DNA of 64,000 nt from Streptomyces sp. CB01580 (GTDB taxonomy: Bacteria > Actinomycetota > Actinomycetes > Streptomycetales > Streptomycetaceae), in assembly GCF_001905795.1 (NCBI RefSeq), contig NZ_LIXJ01000002.1, positions 1 through 64,000 of the forward strand. Direction: 5' to 3'. The notes under the pieces are model-generated. The model made no database searches. It was given only the letters and a program-made list of their open reading frames with translations, and was not told the origin of the DNA. Position numbers and translations under genes: made by a program. Positions 45,153 through 53,538 of this stretch are shown here, in pieces (position 1 is the stretch's first letter; the number at the start of each line of letters is the position of its first letter).

Positions 45153-47443
45153 TGACATCTGATGCGGCGCCCACAGTGGTGGTGACTGACATCGCCGTGG
45201 GCGGCATGACCTGCGCGGCCTGCGTCCGACGGGTCGAGCGCAAGCTGGGAAAGCTGGACGGTGTCACGGCGGAGGTGAACCTCGCCACCGGCCGGGCCCG
45301 GGTCAGCCACCCCGCGCGGGTGACCCTGGACGAACTGACGTCGGCGGTCGAGACTGCCGGGTACACGGCACGACTGGTCGTGCCGTCGGCGGAGGAACAG
45401 CGGCCCGCGCGAACCGAGGACTCCGCGGAGGCCGACGCCGAGCAGGAACGTGAGCGGCTGCTCATCACCGCGGCGCTGTCCCTGCCCGTGCTCGTCCTGT
45501 CGATGGTCCCCCCGTCGCAGTTCGACAACTGGCAGTGGCTGTGCTTCGTGCTCGCCGCGCCGGTCGCCGTCTGGGGGGCCTGGCCCTTTCACCGGCGTGC
45601 CCTGGGCGGCCTGCGCCACGCCACCACGACCATGGACACGCTGGTCTCCCTGGGCGTACTGGCGTCGTTCTGCTGGTCGGCGTACGCGCTGTTCCTGGGC
45701 GGAGCCGGGGCGCCCGGCATGCGGATGCCGTTCAGCCTGGTGCCCTCGTCCTCCGACGGGATGGCTCACGTCTATCTCGAAGCGACGGTGGGCGTACCGC
45801 TGTTCGTTCTGGCCGGCCGCTTCCTGGAGGGTCGGGCCCGGCGGGGGACCGGTGCGGCACTGCGTTCGCTCGCACAGCTCGCCGTGAAGGAGGTGACGGT
45901 CCGCCGCCGGGGCTCGGACCAGCTGCTGCCGATCGAACGGCTGCGGGTCGGCGACGTGTTCGTGGTCCGTCCCGGTGAGCGCGTCGCCACCGACGGAGAG
46001 GTGACCGAGGGCAGCTCCGCCGTCGACCTGTCCCTCGTCACCGGCGAGTCCGAGCCCGTCGAGGCCGGCCCGGGAACCTCCGTGACCGGCGGATCGGTCA
46101 ACGTGGGCGGTCTGCTTCTGGTGCGGGCCACGGCGGTCGGCGCGGACACGCAACTCGCCCGCATCACGAAGCTGGTGACGGACGCCCAGGCGGGCAAGGC
46201 GCGGGCACAGCGGCTGGCCGATACCGTCGCGGGTGTCTTCGTCCCGGTCGTCCTGGCCCTGGCGGCCACGACGCTCGGCTTCTGGCTCGGCGCCGGCGCC
46301 GACCCGCAGGCCGCGATCACCGCCGCCGTCGCGGTTTTCGTCGTCGCCTGTCCGTGCGCGCTGGGGCTCGCGACGCCTACGGCGCTGATGGCGGCCACCG
46401 GACGCGGCGCACGACTGGGCGTCCTGGTGAGCGGCCCGCAGGTGCTGGAGGGGCTCCAGCACGTCGACACCGTGGTGATCGACAAGACCGGGACCCTCAC
46501 CTCGGGACACATGAGCGTCGGGCGGGTCACCGTGGTGCCCGGCGGACTGGACGCGAACGAGGCCGTCCGGCTCATGGGCGCCGTGGAGCAGGGCTCGGAA
46601 CATCCGCTGGGCCGGGCGATCTCGGCCCACGCGCGCCGTGCGGCCGGGGACCGCCCCCTGCCCGCCGTGTCCGGGTTCCGGGCCGCCGCGGGGCACGGTG
46701 TGAGCGGGCACGTGGACGGACACGAGGTGGAGGTGCTGGCGCCCGACGGCACGGAGCTGCCCGCGCCCCTGCGAGCGGCCCGGGAACGGGCGGACGAAGC
46801 GGCCCGTACGGCGGTCCTGGTGCGGGTGGACGGTGCGCCTGCCGCGATCGTGGAGGTGGCCGATCTCGTACGACCCGGCAGCTACCGTGCCGTCGACCGG
46901 CTGCGCAGGCTCGGCGTGCGTTCCGTGCTGGCCACCGGCGACCGGGCCGCTGTCGCGCGGGCGGTCGCGGAGGACCTCGGCATCGCGGAGGTCCACGCTC
47001 GCTGCACACCGCAGGACAAGGCCGAACTCGTCGGCAGGCTGAGGGCAGAGGGCCGGCGGGTCGCCGTCGTCGGAGACGGTGTCAACGACGCGGCCGCACT
47101 CGCCGGCGCGGACCTGGGCATCGCCATGGGCACCGGGACCGACGTGGCGATCGGCGCCGCCGACGTCACCCTCGTACGCAGCGACATCGAGGCTCTGGCG
47201 GACGCGGTCCGACTGGCCCGTCACACACTGGGCACCATCCGTGTCAACCTTGTGTGGGCCTTCGGCTACAACGCCGTGACCGTGCCGCTGGCCATGGTCG
47301 GTCTGCTCAACCCCGTGGTCGCCGCCGTCGCGATGTCGCTCAGCTCGGTTCTCGTCGTCGCCAACAGCCTGCGCCTGCGCACCTGGCAGCCCTCGCCGGC
47401 CCGGCAGCCCCGTCCTCGGTCCGCCCCGCGGAACATCCTGTGA
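45152..47443 (+). CDS. Copper-translocating P1B-type ATPase, CtpB-like
   Basis: This 763-residue pump has one N-terminal HMA domain (GGMTCAACVRRVERKLGKL, Cys21 and Cys24) and then membrane helices with the WPFHRRALGGLRHATTTMDTLVSLGV segment. The actuator has TGES, the transmembrane metal site is ACPCALGLATPTA, and phosphorylation occurs at DKTGTLT. It also has HPLGRAI and the hinge GDGVNDAAAL. Sequence phrases around WPFHR and YLEATVGVPLFVLAGRFLEGRAR resemble M. tuberculosis CtpB/CtpA more than export-type CopA, as I recall them. In the context of chalkophore genes a role in loading copper into extracytoplasmic enzymes is more likely than detoxification. It is coupled to the small Met/His protein. 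Confidence 0.92.
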   Translation: MTSDAAPTVVVTDIAVGGMTCAACVRRVERKLGKLDGVTAEVNLATGRARVSHPARVTLDELTSAVETAGYTARLVVPSAEEQRPARTEDSAEADAEQERERLLITAALSLPVLVLSMVPPSQFDNWQWLCFVLAAPVAVWGAWPFHRRALGGLRHATTTMDTLVSLGVLASFCWSAYALFLGGAGAPGMRMPFSLVPSSSDGMAHVYLEATVGVPLFVLAGRFLEGRARRGTGAALRSLAQLAVKEVTVRRRGSDQLLPIERLRVGDVFVVRPGERVATDGEVTEGSSAVDLSLVTGESEPVEAGPGTSVTGGSVNVGGLLLVRATAVGADTQLARITKLVTDAQAGKARAQRLADTVAGVFVPVVLALAATTLGFWLGAGADPQAAITAAVAVFVVACPCALGLATPTALMAATGRGARLGVLVSGPQVLEGLQHVDTVVIDKTGTLTSGHMSVGRVTVVPGGLDANEAVRLMGAVEQGSEHPLGRAISAHARRAAGDRPLPAVSGFRAAAGHGVSGHVDGHEVEVLAPDGTELPAPLRAARERADEAARTAVLVRVDGAPAAIVEVADLVRPGSYRAVDRLRRLGVRSVLATGDRAAVARAVAEDLGIAEVHARCTPQDKAELVGRLRAEGRRVAVVGDGVNDAAALAGADLGIAMGTGTDVAIGAADVTLVRSDIEALADAVRLARHTLGTIRVNLVWAFGYNAVTVPLAMVGLLNPVVAAVAMSLSSVLVVANSLRLRTWQPSPARQPRPRSAPRNIL

Positions 47444-47516
47444 CGCCTCCGCCCGCTCCCGCCGCGGCGAAGCTCATATCCCCTCCCTCTCCCTCTCCTC
47501 AGTGGAGCGCACGCTC

Positions 47517-48038
47517 ATGAAGAATCTCTACCGGGGTCCCGGTCTCCGACGAGTACGGGAGGCGGCCGGGACCGGCGCGGCGGTGGCCGTCGCCGCCATC
47601 GCCGCTGTCGGCGGCCTGTCCGCCTGGACCACCGCCGGGTACGCGGGCAGTCCCGCGAAGATCGAGGTGCGGGAGGCCCGCGTGCTTCTTCCGGTGATTC
47701 CCGGAAGGGACACCAACGCCTACTTCCACATCGTCAACACCGGGGGTGCACCGGATCGGCTCCGCTCGGTCACTTCCCCCGTCGCCGAGCGGGGCGTCGA
47801 GCTGACCGCGCACCGCATGAACGCGACGAACGGGGCCTACCGGGAACGGACGGAGACCGTGGAAGTCCCGGCGTACGGGGAGGTCGAGATGTCGCCGTAC
47901 GGAGCGGCTGTGACCCTTCCCGCCGACGAGACATGGCGGCCCGGGGACCGCATCACGTTCACCCTCGACTTCGTACGGACCGGCCGTGTCACCGTCGACG
48001 CCGTCGTCAGGCCGGTCACCCTGGGGTCCGCACCTTGA
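47517..48038 (+). CDS. PCu(A)C-like copper chaperone domain protein, with altered ligands
   Basis: This 173-residue protein has an N-terminal membrane/signal segment (GAAVAVAAIAAVGGLSAWTTAGYAG), then a beta domain: KIEVREARVLLPVIPGRDTNAYFHIVNTGG, RGVELTAHRMNATNGAYRERTETVEVPAYGEVEMSPYGAAVTL, and DRITFTLDFVRTGRVTVDAVV. This is the PCu(A)C fold, which delivers Cu(I) to cytochrome oxidase. The usual H-x(n)-M ... H-x-M ligand set is only partly kept: the first His/Met region survives as HRM, while the later HVM-type pair reads AVT. It lies 73 nt after the ATPase in the same unit. Confidence 0.8.
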   Translation: MKNLYRGPGLRRVREAAGTGAAVAVAAIAAVGGLSAWTTAGYAGSPAKIEVREARVLLPVIPGRDTNAYFHIVNTGGAPDRLRSVTSPVAERGVELTAHRMNATNGAYRERTETVEVPAYGEVEMSPYGAAVTLPADETWRPGDRITFTLDFVRTGRVTVDAVVRPVTLGSAP

Positions 48039-48110
48039 GGACGTCGTGGCGGCCTTTGAGAGTCCGCCGCCACCTCCTCGCACTTTTGACCGGATTTTCT
48101 CGGCCGTGAC

Positions 48111-48137
48111 GGGAACTCGGGCGGATAGGCGTTCGAC
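48111..48137 (+). promoter_or_regulatory. Island promoter motif, copy 3 (biosynthetic operon)
   Basis: GGGAACTC (48111-48118) and CGAC (48134-48137), 17 nt after GGAAC, continue as TTTTGATACGAA. It is nearly identical to the copy at 59743. Predicted transcription starts near 48148, ~100 nt before the hydroxylase gene, and may run through the whole lipopeptide operon, as no further copy was found before 59743. Confidence 0.78.
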
Positions 48138-48245
48138 TTTTGATACGAAGCGGCCACCGACCCCCGGGAGGCCGCGGCCGCAGGGGTGCGGGGGCGGGAC
48201 CCCTGAGTCCGATCCCCTCGGCGGCAGGGCGGAAAGGAAGTCGTG

Positions 48246-48995
48246 ATGCAGTCGACCGACGAGCAGTTCGCCGCGATACGTGATGAGTTCGGCCCCGACT
48301 CGCTTGCGCGGGTGGAGGAGATGATGGCGCCGGGAGGGCTCCCCAGGCACCCGCTGCAGGCGGGCGCGAAGTGGATCCTGCCGGGGATATCCCAGAAGCC
48401 CTGGCACGACCCGAGGAGCGATCCGGGCATCGCGTCGCTCGTGGAGGCTCTGGAAGGCGCGCATGGGGCGATCAGCGCGGAGCACGAGAGGGCCTGGCGG
48501 ACGAAGCGTGCGGCCTTCTCGGACTACGAGCACTACCTGACGCGCCAGGACGACTGGCAGTCCCTCTACCTCTACCGGGACGGGGAGCTCATGGCGGAGT
48601 CGGCCGAGATCGCTCCCACCGCGTTCGACATCGTCAAGAACGTCGCGGTCGGCCACGGTCTCATCTGCCCTCTGCTGGAAAGCCACTTCTCGACGCTGCT
48701 GCCGGGTACCCGCATCGCGCCGCACTGCGATCTGTGGAACTTCAGCATCAACCTCCACTTCGCCGTCGACATCCCGGACGACTGCGACATCACTGTCGCC
48801 GGTGAGACGCGCGTCTGGGAAGAAGGCCGCTGTCTCCTCTTCGACTACTCCTTCGAACACCACGCGGAGAACCGGGGGAACCGCCCGAGGACCTGTCTTC
48901 TGGCCGATCTCTGGCATCCGGAGACGACCGTCCCCGAACGGCAGGCGCTGACCGTCCTGGTGACGGAGGTGCGGAAGCTGCTGGCGCAGACGTGA
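48246..48995 (+). CDS. Aspartyl/asparaginyl beta-hydroxylase domain protein
   Basis: This is a 249-residue Fe(II)/2-oxoglutarate-dependent enzyme of the AspH type. The core is LESHFSTLLPGTRIAPHCDLWNFSINLHFAVDIPDDC (metal-ligand region with HCD), then ETRVWEEGRCLLFDYSFEHHAENRG, in which the distal His and the Arg further on would bind metal and 2-oxoglutarate. The N-terminal third (ILPGISQKPWHDPRSDPG) is also typical. Free-standing AspH enzymes modify peptidyl or free amino acids in several natural-product pathways. Here it heads the biosynthetic unit behind promoter copy 3, so it may hydroxylate the lipopeptide or a precursor. ATG 48246 is chosen; GTG 48243 is also possible. Confidence 0.85.
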   Translation: MQSTDEQFAAIRDEFGPDSLARVEEMMAPGGLPRHPLQAGAKWILPGISQKPWHDPRSDPGIASLVEALEGAHGAISAEHERAWRTKRAAFSDYEHYLTRQDDWQSLYLYRDGELMAESAEIAPTAFDIVKNVAVGHGLICPLLESHFSTLLPGTRIAPHCDLWNFSINLHFAVDIPDDCDITVAGETRVWEEGRCLLFDYSFEHHAENRGNRPRTCLLADLWHPETTVPERQALTVLVTEVRKLLAQT

Positions 48996-49271
48996 CCCTG
49001 CGCGGCGCGCCGGACCAGGAAGAGCCGGAACCGGGCACGTACCGCCGCTACTGACACACCGACACCCTCCCGGGCCCCCTTGCGCATGCGGTCACTCCAC
49101 GTGTTTCCGCACCACCCATCGCGCCGGGAGCGCACACCGGTGCCCGTACCTCGACTCCCGTCCCTCGTCCCGCCCACTGCGGCGACGTCCGGCGTGCCCT
49201 GACGCACTTCCCCAGGCGTTCCGCCCCCCGTCACCTCGTTCACCGAGCTCTTCACCAGAGAGGGATCGATC
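48996..49271. other. Spacer between hydroxylase and exporter genes
   Basis: 276 bp with no gene and no GGGAAC-N17-CGAC site. There is a ribosome site (AGAGAGGGA) just before the MFS start and no strong hairpin, so read-through is possible. Confidence 0.4.
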
Positions 49272-50672
49272 ATGTCCGCGACCGCAGACGAGCACGCGGC
49301 AGCACGTCAGCGCCTTGGCCTTCCGGTGGTCCTCCTCGCTCTGGCCCAGCTCGTCATCTCGCTCGACTACAGCATCGTCTACGTGGCGCTGCCCGACATC
49401 GGCGCCTCACTGGGCTTTTCCGACCACGACCTCCAGTGGGTGGTCAGCGCGTACGTCGTCACCACCGGAGGCTTCCTGCTGCTCGGCGGACGCGCGGCGG
49501 ATCTCGTGGGCCGCCGGAGGATGTTCGTCCTGGCCACGGCGATATACGCGTTCTCCTCCCTGCTGGGCGGGCTCGCGCAGTCGCCCGGCATCCTGCTGGC
49601 CGTACGCGCGGCCCAGGGGATCGGCGGCTCTTTGCTGTTCCCGGCCACGCTTTCGCTCATCAACACCACGTACGCCGAAGGGCCGGTCCGCAACCGGGCG
49701 CTCGCGGTCTGGGGCGCGGCCGGCGCGGGCGGACTGTGCTTCGGATCGCTCCTCGGCGGCGTTCTGGTCCACGGGTACGGCTGGCCCTCGGTGTTCTTCG
49801 TCAACGTCCCCGTGGCCCTCGCTCTGGCCGTCCTCGGACGCCTGCTGTTCGCCGCGGACCCGCCCCGGGACCGCACGCGGCGCTTCGACGCCGCAGGGGC
49901 GCTGGCCGCCACCGGCGGGCTCACACTGCTCGTCTTCCTGCTGGTGTACGCCCCCGCGGAGGGATGGACGCGCCCCGCGGCCCTGGCCGCCGCAGTCGCG
50001 GGGCTCCTCTGCCTGGTTCTCTTCGCCGCCATCGAGGGGCGGGCGCACGATCCCCTGATGCCCGTCCGTCTCCTCCGTCGCCGCGGGCTGGTCGCGGCCA
50101 CGGGGGTCGCGGCACTGTTCAGTGCGACGTTCAGTTCGCTTCCGTACTTCCTGACCCTCTACTTCCAGGCCGTGCGGGGCTACGACGCCTTCGTGACGGG
50201 GCTCTGCTTCCTCGTCCCGGCGGTCGTCGTCGCGGCCGGCACCCAGGTGGGGGCTCGTGCCGTCACCCTGTTCGGCATGCGGCGCCTGCTGGTCGGCGGA
50301 CTGGGAATCGGGGCCGTCGGCGCTCTCGCCCTGGTGCCGGCCGTGGCGGCGAACGGTTCCTATCCGGCGCTGCTGCCGGGGATCGTGCTCATGAGCGTGG
50401 GGCAGGGCGCCGCGTGGACGGCTCTGTGGATCGCCGCCGCCTCGGGAGTGGCGCCCGGTGATCAGGGCATCGCCTCGGGGATCGCGTCCACGTCCCTCCA
50501 GGTGGGCGGCGCGGTCGGCCTCGCGCTGCTCGTCGCGGCGGCCTCCGGCATCGGCCAGGAGTCGTCCGTCCCGGTTCTGGTCGACGGCATACGAACGGCT
50601 CTGCTCCTGACTTCCGGGGCGCTGGCGCTCGGCTCGTTCGCCGCTCTCCTGATCCGTTCGAACACCTCGTAA
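49272..50672 (+). CDS. MFS exporter (EmrB/QacA, DHA2 type)
   Basis: This is a 466-residue transporter with ~14 membrane helices. Motifs: LDYSIVYVALPDIGASLGF in helix 1, GGRAADLVGRRRMFVLATAIYA (motif A), LLAVRAAQGIGGSLLFPATLSLI (motif B) and GAAGAGGLCFGSLLGGVLVHGYGW (motif C, typical of antiporters). Such proteins export drugs and secondary metabolites using the proton gradient. It lies directly upstream of the KASIII gene (54-nt gap) and is the probable exporter of the isonitrile lipopeptide. Confidence 0.92.
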   Translation: MSATADEHAAARQRLGLPVVLLALAQLVISLDYSIVYVALPDIGASLGFSDHDLQWVVSAYVVTTGGFLLLGGRAADLVGRRRMFVLATAIYAFSSLLGGLAQSPGILLAVRAAQGIGGSLLFPATLSLINTTYAEGPVRNRALAVWGAAGAGGLCFGSLLGGVLVHGYGWPSVFFVNVPVALALAVLGRLLFAADPPRDRTRRFDAAGALAATGGLTLLVFLLVYAPAEGWTRPAALAAAVAGLLCLVLFAAIEGRAHDPLMPVRLLRRRGLVAATGVAALFSATFSSLPYFLTLYFQAVRGYDAFVTGLCFLVPAVVVAAGTQVGARAVTLFGMRRLLVGGLGIGAVGALALVPAVAANGSYPALLPGIVLMSVGQGAAWTALWIAAASGVAPGDQGIASGIASTSLQVGGAVGLALLVAAASGIGQESSVPVLVDGIRTALLLTSGALALGSFAALLIRSNTS

Positions 50673-50725
50673 CGATGTCGCCGCCCCGCAAGAAGGCCCC
50701 ACCGACACCAATTCCCAGGAGAACC

Positions 50726-51778
50726 ATGTCCGCGACACCCACCGACCGGTCCGCCGTGCTGAGCGGCGTCGGCGGTTGGCTGCCCCGGCGCAAGGTCGGC
50801 AACGATGAGCTGGCGGACCGGCTCGACACCGACGACGCCTGGATACGCTCCCGCACCGGTATCCGCAGCAGGCATCTCGCTGCCCCGGAGGAAGCCACCT
50901 CCGACCTCGCCGTCGAGGCGGGCCGCAGGGCGCTCGCCAACTCCGGTGCCGACACGGCCGATGCGGTCGTCGTGGCCACCACCACACCCGACCGCACCTG
51001 CCCCGCCACCGCGCCGCTGGTGGCCGCACGGCTCGGCCTGACCGGTGCGGCGGCCTTCGACGTCGGCGCCGTGTGCACCGGGTTCGTCTACGCCCTGGCA
51101 GCGGGGGCGGGACTGATCATCTCGGGAGTCGCGAGCCGTGTCCTGGTGATCGGCGCGGACGTGTACTCCCGCATCGTCGACCCCGAGGACCGGCAGAACG
51201 CCGTCGTCTTCGGCGACGGCGCGGGAGCCGTTGTCCTGCGGGCCGGGCATGCTTCGGAGACCGGTGCCATCGGGCCGTTCGACCTCGGCAGTGACGGAGC
51301 GCACGAGGACATGATCACGGTCGCGGCCGGCGGCTCCCGCCTCCCGGCCGACCCCGGTCGCACTTCGCGTGCCGAGCGGCATTTCGCCATGCGCGGCAAA
51401 GAGGTGTACCGCCACGCGGTCGCCCGGATGACGGACTCGGTCCGCACCGTATTGAACCGGGCCGGCTTGGACGTCCAGGACATCGACCGCTTCGTTCCCC
51501 ACCAGGCCAACCTGCGCATCCTGCGCACAGTCGCCACCGACCTGGGCCTCCACATCGACCGATGTGCCACCCACGTGGAGACGGCCGGCAACACCGGCGC
51601 GGCCTCCATCCCCCTCGCCCTGGCCGCCGGCCACGCCAACCGGGCCCTGCGGCCGGGCGACCGGGTCCTGCTCACCGCCTTCGGAGGCGGTCTCACCTGG
51701 GGCTCCTGCCTTCTCACCTGGCCCGCGCTGCCCCCGACCGCCGAACCGCCCCACCACCGAGAGGAATCCGCCTCATGA
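50726..51778 (+). CDS. 3-oxoacyl-ACP synthase III-like enzyme (KASIII/FabH family)
   Basis: This is a 350-residue thiolase-fold condensing enzyme with the catalytic triad Cys117 (GAVCTGFVYA), His in VPHQANLRIL and Asn in ETAGNTGAASIPLAL. FabH-like enzymes condense a short acyl-CoA with malonyl-ACP. ATG 50726 has AGGAGAACC upstream; the in-frame 50675 start would add a basic non-family extension. It overlaps the following ACP gene by 4 nt. As a cluster member with its own ACP it probably starts or extends the fatty acyl chain of the lipopeptide. Core sco/mma operons, as I recall, lack it. Confidence 0.93.
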   Translation: MSATPTDRSAVLSGVGGWLPRRKVGNDELADRLDTDDAWIRSRTGIRSRHLAAPEEATSDLAVEAGRRALANSGADTADAVVVATTTPDRTCPATAPLVAARLGLTGAAAFDVGAVCTGFVYALAAGAGLIISGVASRVLVIGADVYSRIVDPEDRQNAVVFGDGAGAVVLRAGHASETGAIGPFDLGSDGAHEDMITVAAGGSRLPADPGRTSRAERHFAMRGKEVYRHAVARMTDSVRTVLNRAGLDVQDIDRFVPHQANLRILRTVATDLGLHIDRCATHVETAGNTGAASIPLALAAGHANRALRPGDRVLLTAFGGGLTWGSCLLTWPALPPTAEPPHHREESAS

Positions 51779-52011
51779 CCGCCACCTACCAGCAGTTGGT
51801 GTCGATCCTCAGCGCCCTGCACGACGCGCCCGCCGACCACTTCAGGCCCGAGGCGACCTACGCCGACCTCGACGTCGACTCACTGACCATGGTCGAGATC
51901 AGCATCCACATCGAACGCCACCTCGGCGTCACCGTCGAGGACAGCGAACTGGTCCCCGACCTCACGCTCGGTGCGACCGCCGTGCTGATCGACACCCGCC
52001 TGGCCGCCTGA
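51775..52011 (+). CDS. Acyl carrier protein paired with the KASIII
   Basis: This 78-residue four-helix carrier protein has phosphopantetheine attachment Ser in DLDVDSLTMVEISIHIE. Its start overlaps the KASIII stop (ATGA). It is distinct from the second carrier protein at 55168, so the locus uses one carrier for chain building and another for isonitrile formation. Confidence 0.92.
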   Translation: MTATYQQLVSILSALHDAPADHFRPEATYADLDVDSLTMVEISIHIERHLGVTVEDSELVPDLTLGATAVLIDTRLAA

Positions 52012-52059
52012 CACGGCGGCAGCCACACATCTTTCCGCCACGACAGAAGGAGCACCACC

Positions 52060-52950
52060 ATGCGCATCACGGACCACGCCGGGACCTCCATCGGCACCTC
52101 CGTCGAGGACTTCGACCACACGTCGGCTTCCGAAGGCGACATCACGGCCCTCAAGGAGACCGTCTACCGACGCAAGATCGCCGTTCTGAAGGGCCAGGAC
52201 CTCTCCCCGCAGGCGTTCCTGGAGCTGGGCCGCCGCCTGGGCCGCCCGGAGACGTACTACGAGCCGATGTACCAGCACCCCGAGGTGTCCGAGGTGTTCG
52301 TCTCCTCGAACGTGCCGGAGAACGGCAAGCAGATCGGTGTGCCCAAGACGGGCAAGTTCTGGCACGCCGACTACCAGTTCATGCCGGACCCGTTCGGGAT
52401 CACCCTGATCTACCCGCAGGTCATACCCGCGAAGAACCGCGGCACGTACTTCATCGACATGGGAGCGGCGTACGTGAAGCTGCCCGACGACCTGAAGCGG
52501 GAGATCGCGGAGACCCGCTGCCGGCACTCGGTTCGCAAGTACTTCAAGGTGCGCCCGCACGACGTCTACCGCCCGCTGTCGGAGATCCTCGACGAGGTGG
52601 AGCAGAAGACGCCCGCCGTCCTCCAGCCGACCGTCTTCACCCACCCGATGACCGGTGAGCAAGTGCTCTACCTCAGCGAGGGCTTCACCGTCGGCATCGA
52701 GGATGCCCAGGGCAAGCCGCTCGACGAAGAACTGCTCCAGCGGCTCTTCGCGGCGACCGGTCAGCTCGACCGGACCTTCGAGCACGAGAACATCCATCTC
52801 CAGAGCTTCGAGAAGGGTGACCTGCTCGTCTGGGACAACCGCAGTCTCATCCACTGCGCCCGGCACACCACCACACCCGAACCCACGGTCTCCTACCGCG
52901 TCACCGTCCACGACGAGCGCAAGCTGCACGCCGGTCTGGAAGCGGCATGA
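52060..52950 (+). CDS. scoE: Isonitrile-forming Fe(II)/2-oxoglutarate oxidase ScoE-like
   Basis: This 296-residue TauD-fold enzyme has metal ligands His102 and Asp104 ([14 protein letters not shown]) and a distal His near 265 ([12 protein letters not shown]). It is very close to ScoE and Rv0097 as I remember them, sharing [61 protein letters not shown] and the C-terminus [16 protein letters not shown]. ScoE converts a beta-(carboxymethylamino) fatty acid to a beta-isocyano fatty acid by oxidative decarboxylation. The neighbours ScoD, C, B and A confirm the assignment over a generic taurine dioxygenase. The stop overlaps scoD. Confidence 0.95.
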   Translation: MRITDHAGTSIGTSVEDFDHTSASEGDITALKETVYRRKIAVLKGQDLSPQAFLELGRRLGRPETYYEPMYQHPEVSEVFVSSNVPENGKQIGVPKTGKFWHADYQFMPDPFGITLIYPQVIPAKNRGTYFIDMGAAYVKLPDDLKREIAETRCRHSVRKYFKVRPHDVYRPLSEILDEVEQKTPAVLQPTVFTHPMTGEQVLYLSEGFTVGIEDAQGKPLDEELLQRLFAATGQLDRTFEHENIHLQSFEKGDLLVWDNRSLIHCARHTTTPEPTVSYRVTVHDERKLHAGLEAA

Positions 52951-53537
52951 CCCGGACCGCTCGCACCGTGGAAGCGCGCCCCGTGCAGACCTTCGCCACG
53001 GACGAGGACCTGCTGCCCCGGGTGCTCGCACCGTACAAGGAGCACTGCCGCTACCTGCTCACCGCGGAGGTCTCAGGGCTGCCCGACGGGCTGTCCCGGG
53101 TTCGGGCGACGTTCGCGATCCCGGAGTCCTGCTACATCGACGACACCGGCCACCTGAACTCGGTGGAGGTGAACATCGCCTACAACCAGATGATGTATTA
53201 CCTCGTCGCCAAGTCGGTGAAGGAACAGCTGCTGACCGGCTTCGAAAGCTGGACGCTGGAGGACTTCTGGCGCCACCAGCTGCCGGACATCCTCATCGCC
53301 CGGTTCGCCTCCCGCTTCCAACGGCCGGTCAGCCCACGGGACTTCTCCGGTGAGATGGCGTTCCGCTCCGTCGACCTCCGGTCACCCGGCCGCGGCCCCC
53401 TCCTCATGGCCACCACCGCCTACCGCTACTGGGACACCGAGGGAGGCCGGTGCGACGGCGACGCCACCCTCGCCTTCGTCAACATCACCCGACCCGAAGC
53501 CCGCTCAGCGGCAGGCACAGACAGGACGGACACCTGA
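52947..53537 (+). CDS. scoD: FcoT-family hot-dog thioesterase ScoD-like
   Basis: This 196-residue hot-dog fold protein has [55 protein letters not shown] and the late SFRSVDL-like strand, resembling FcoT (Rv0098). In the isonitrile lipopeptide pathway this enzyme adds glycine to the alpha,beta-unsaturated acyl-carrier thioester and releases the product. It is coupled to scoE by ATGA and followed by scoC 1 nt later. Confidence 0.92.
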   Translation: MTRTARTVEARPVQTFATDEDLLPRVLAPYKEHCRYLLTAEVSGLPDGLSRVRATFAIPESCYIDDTGHLNSVEVNIAYNQMMYYLVAKSVKEQLLTGFESWTLEDFWRHQLPDILIARFASRFQRPVSPRDFSGEMAFRSVDLRSPGRGPLLMATTAYRYWDTEGGRCDGDATLAFVNITRPEARSAAGTDRTDT

Positions 53538-53538
53538 C

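Noticed and set aside
45035..47224. 729-residue minus-strand frame opposite the copper ATPase
   Set aside because: Antisense shadow of a gene with all P-type ATPase motifs.
50726..51778. Housekeeping FabH
   Set aside because: It is embedded in the biosynthetic operon and coupled to a dedicated ACP, away from a fabD/acpP/fabF cluster.
52060..52950. Reading the TauD-fold gene as a taurine or generic 2-oxoglutarate dioxygenase
   Set aside because: Its immediate coupling to FcoT-like, FadD10-like, ACP and C-A-T-R NRPS genes, and its close match to ScoE phrases, fit isonitrile formation.
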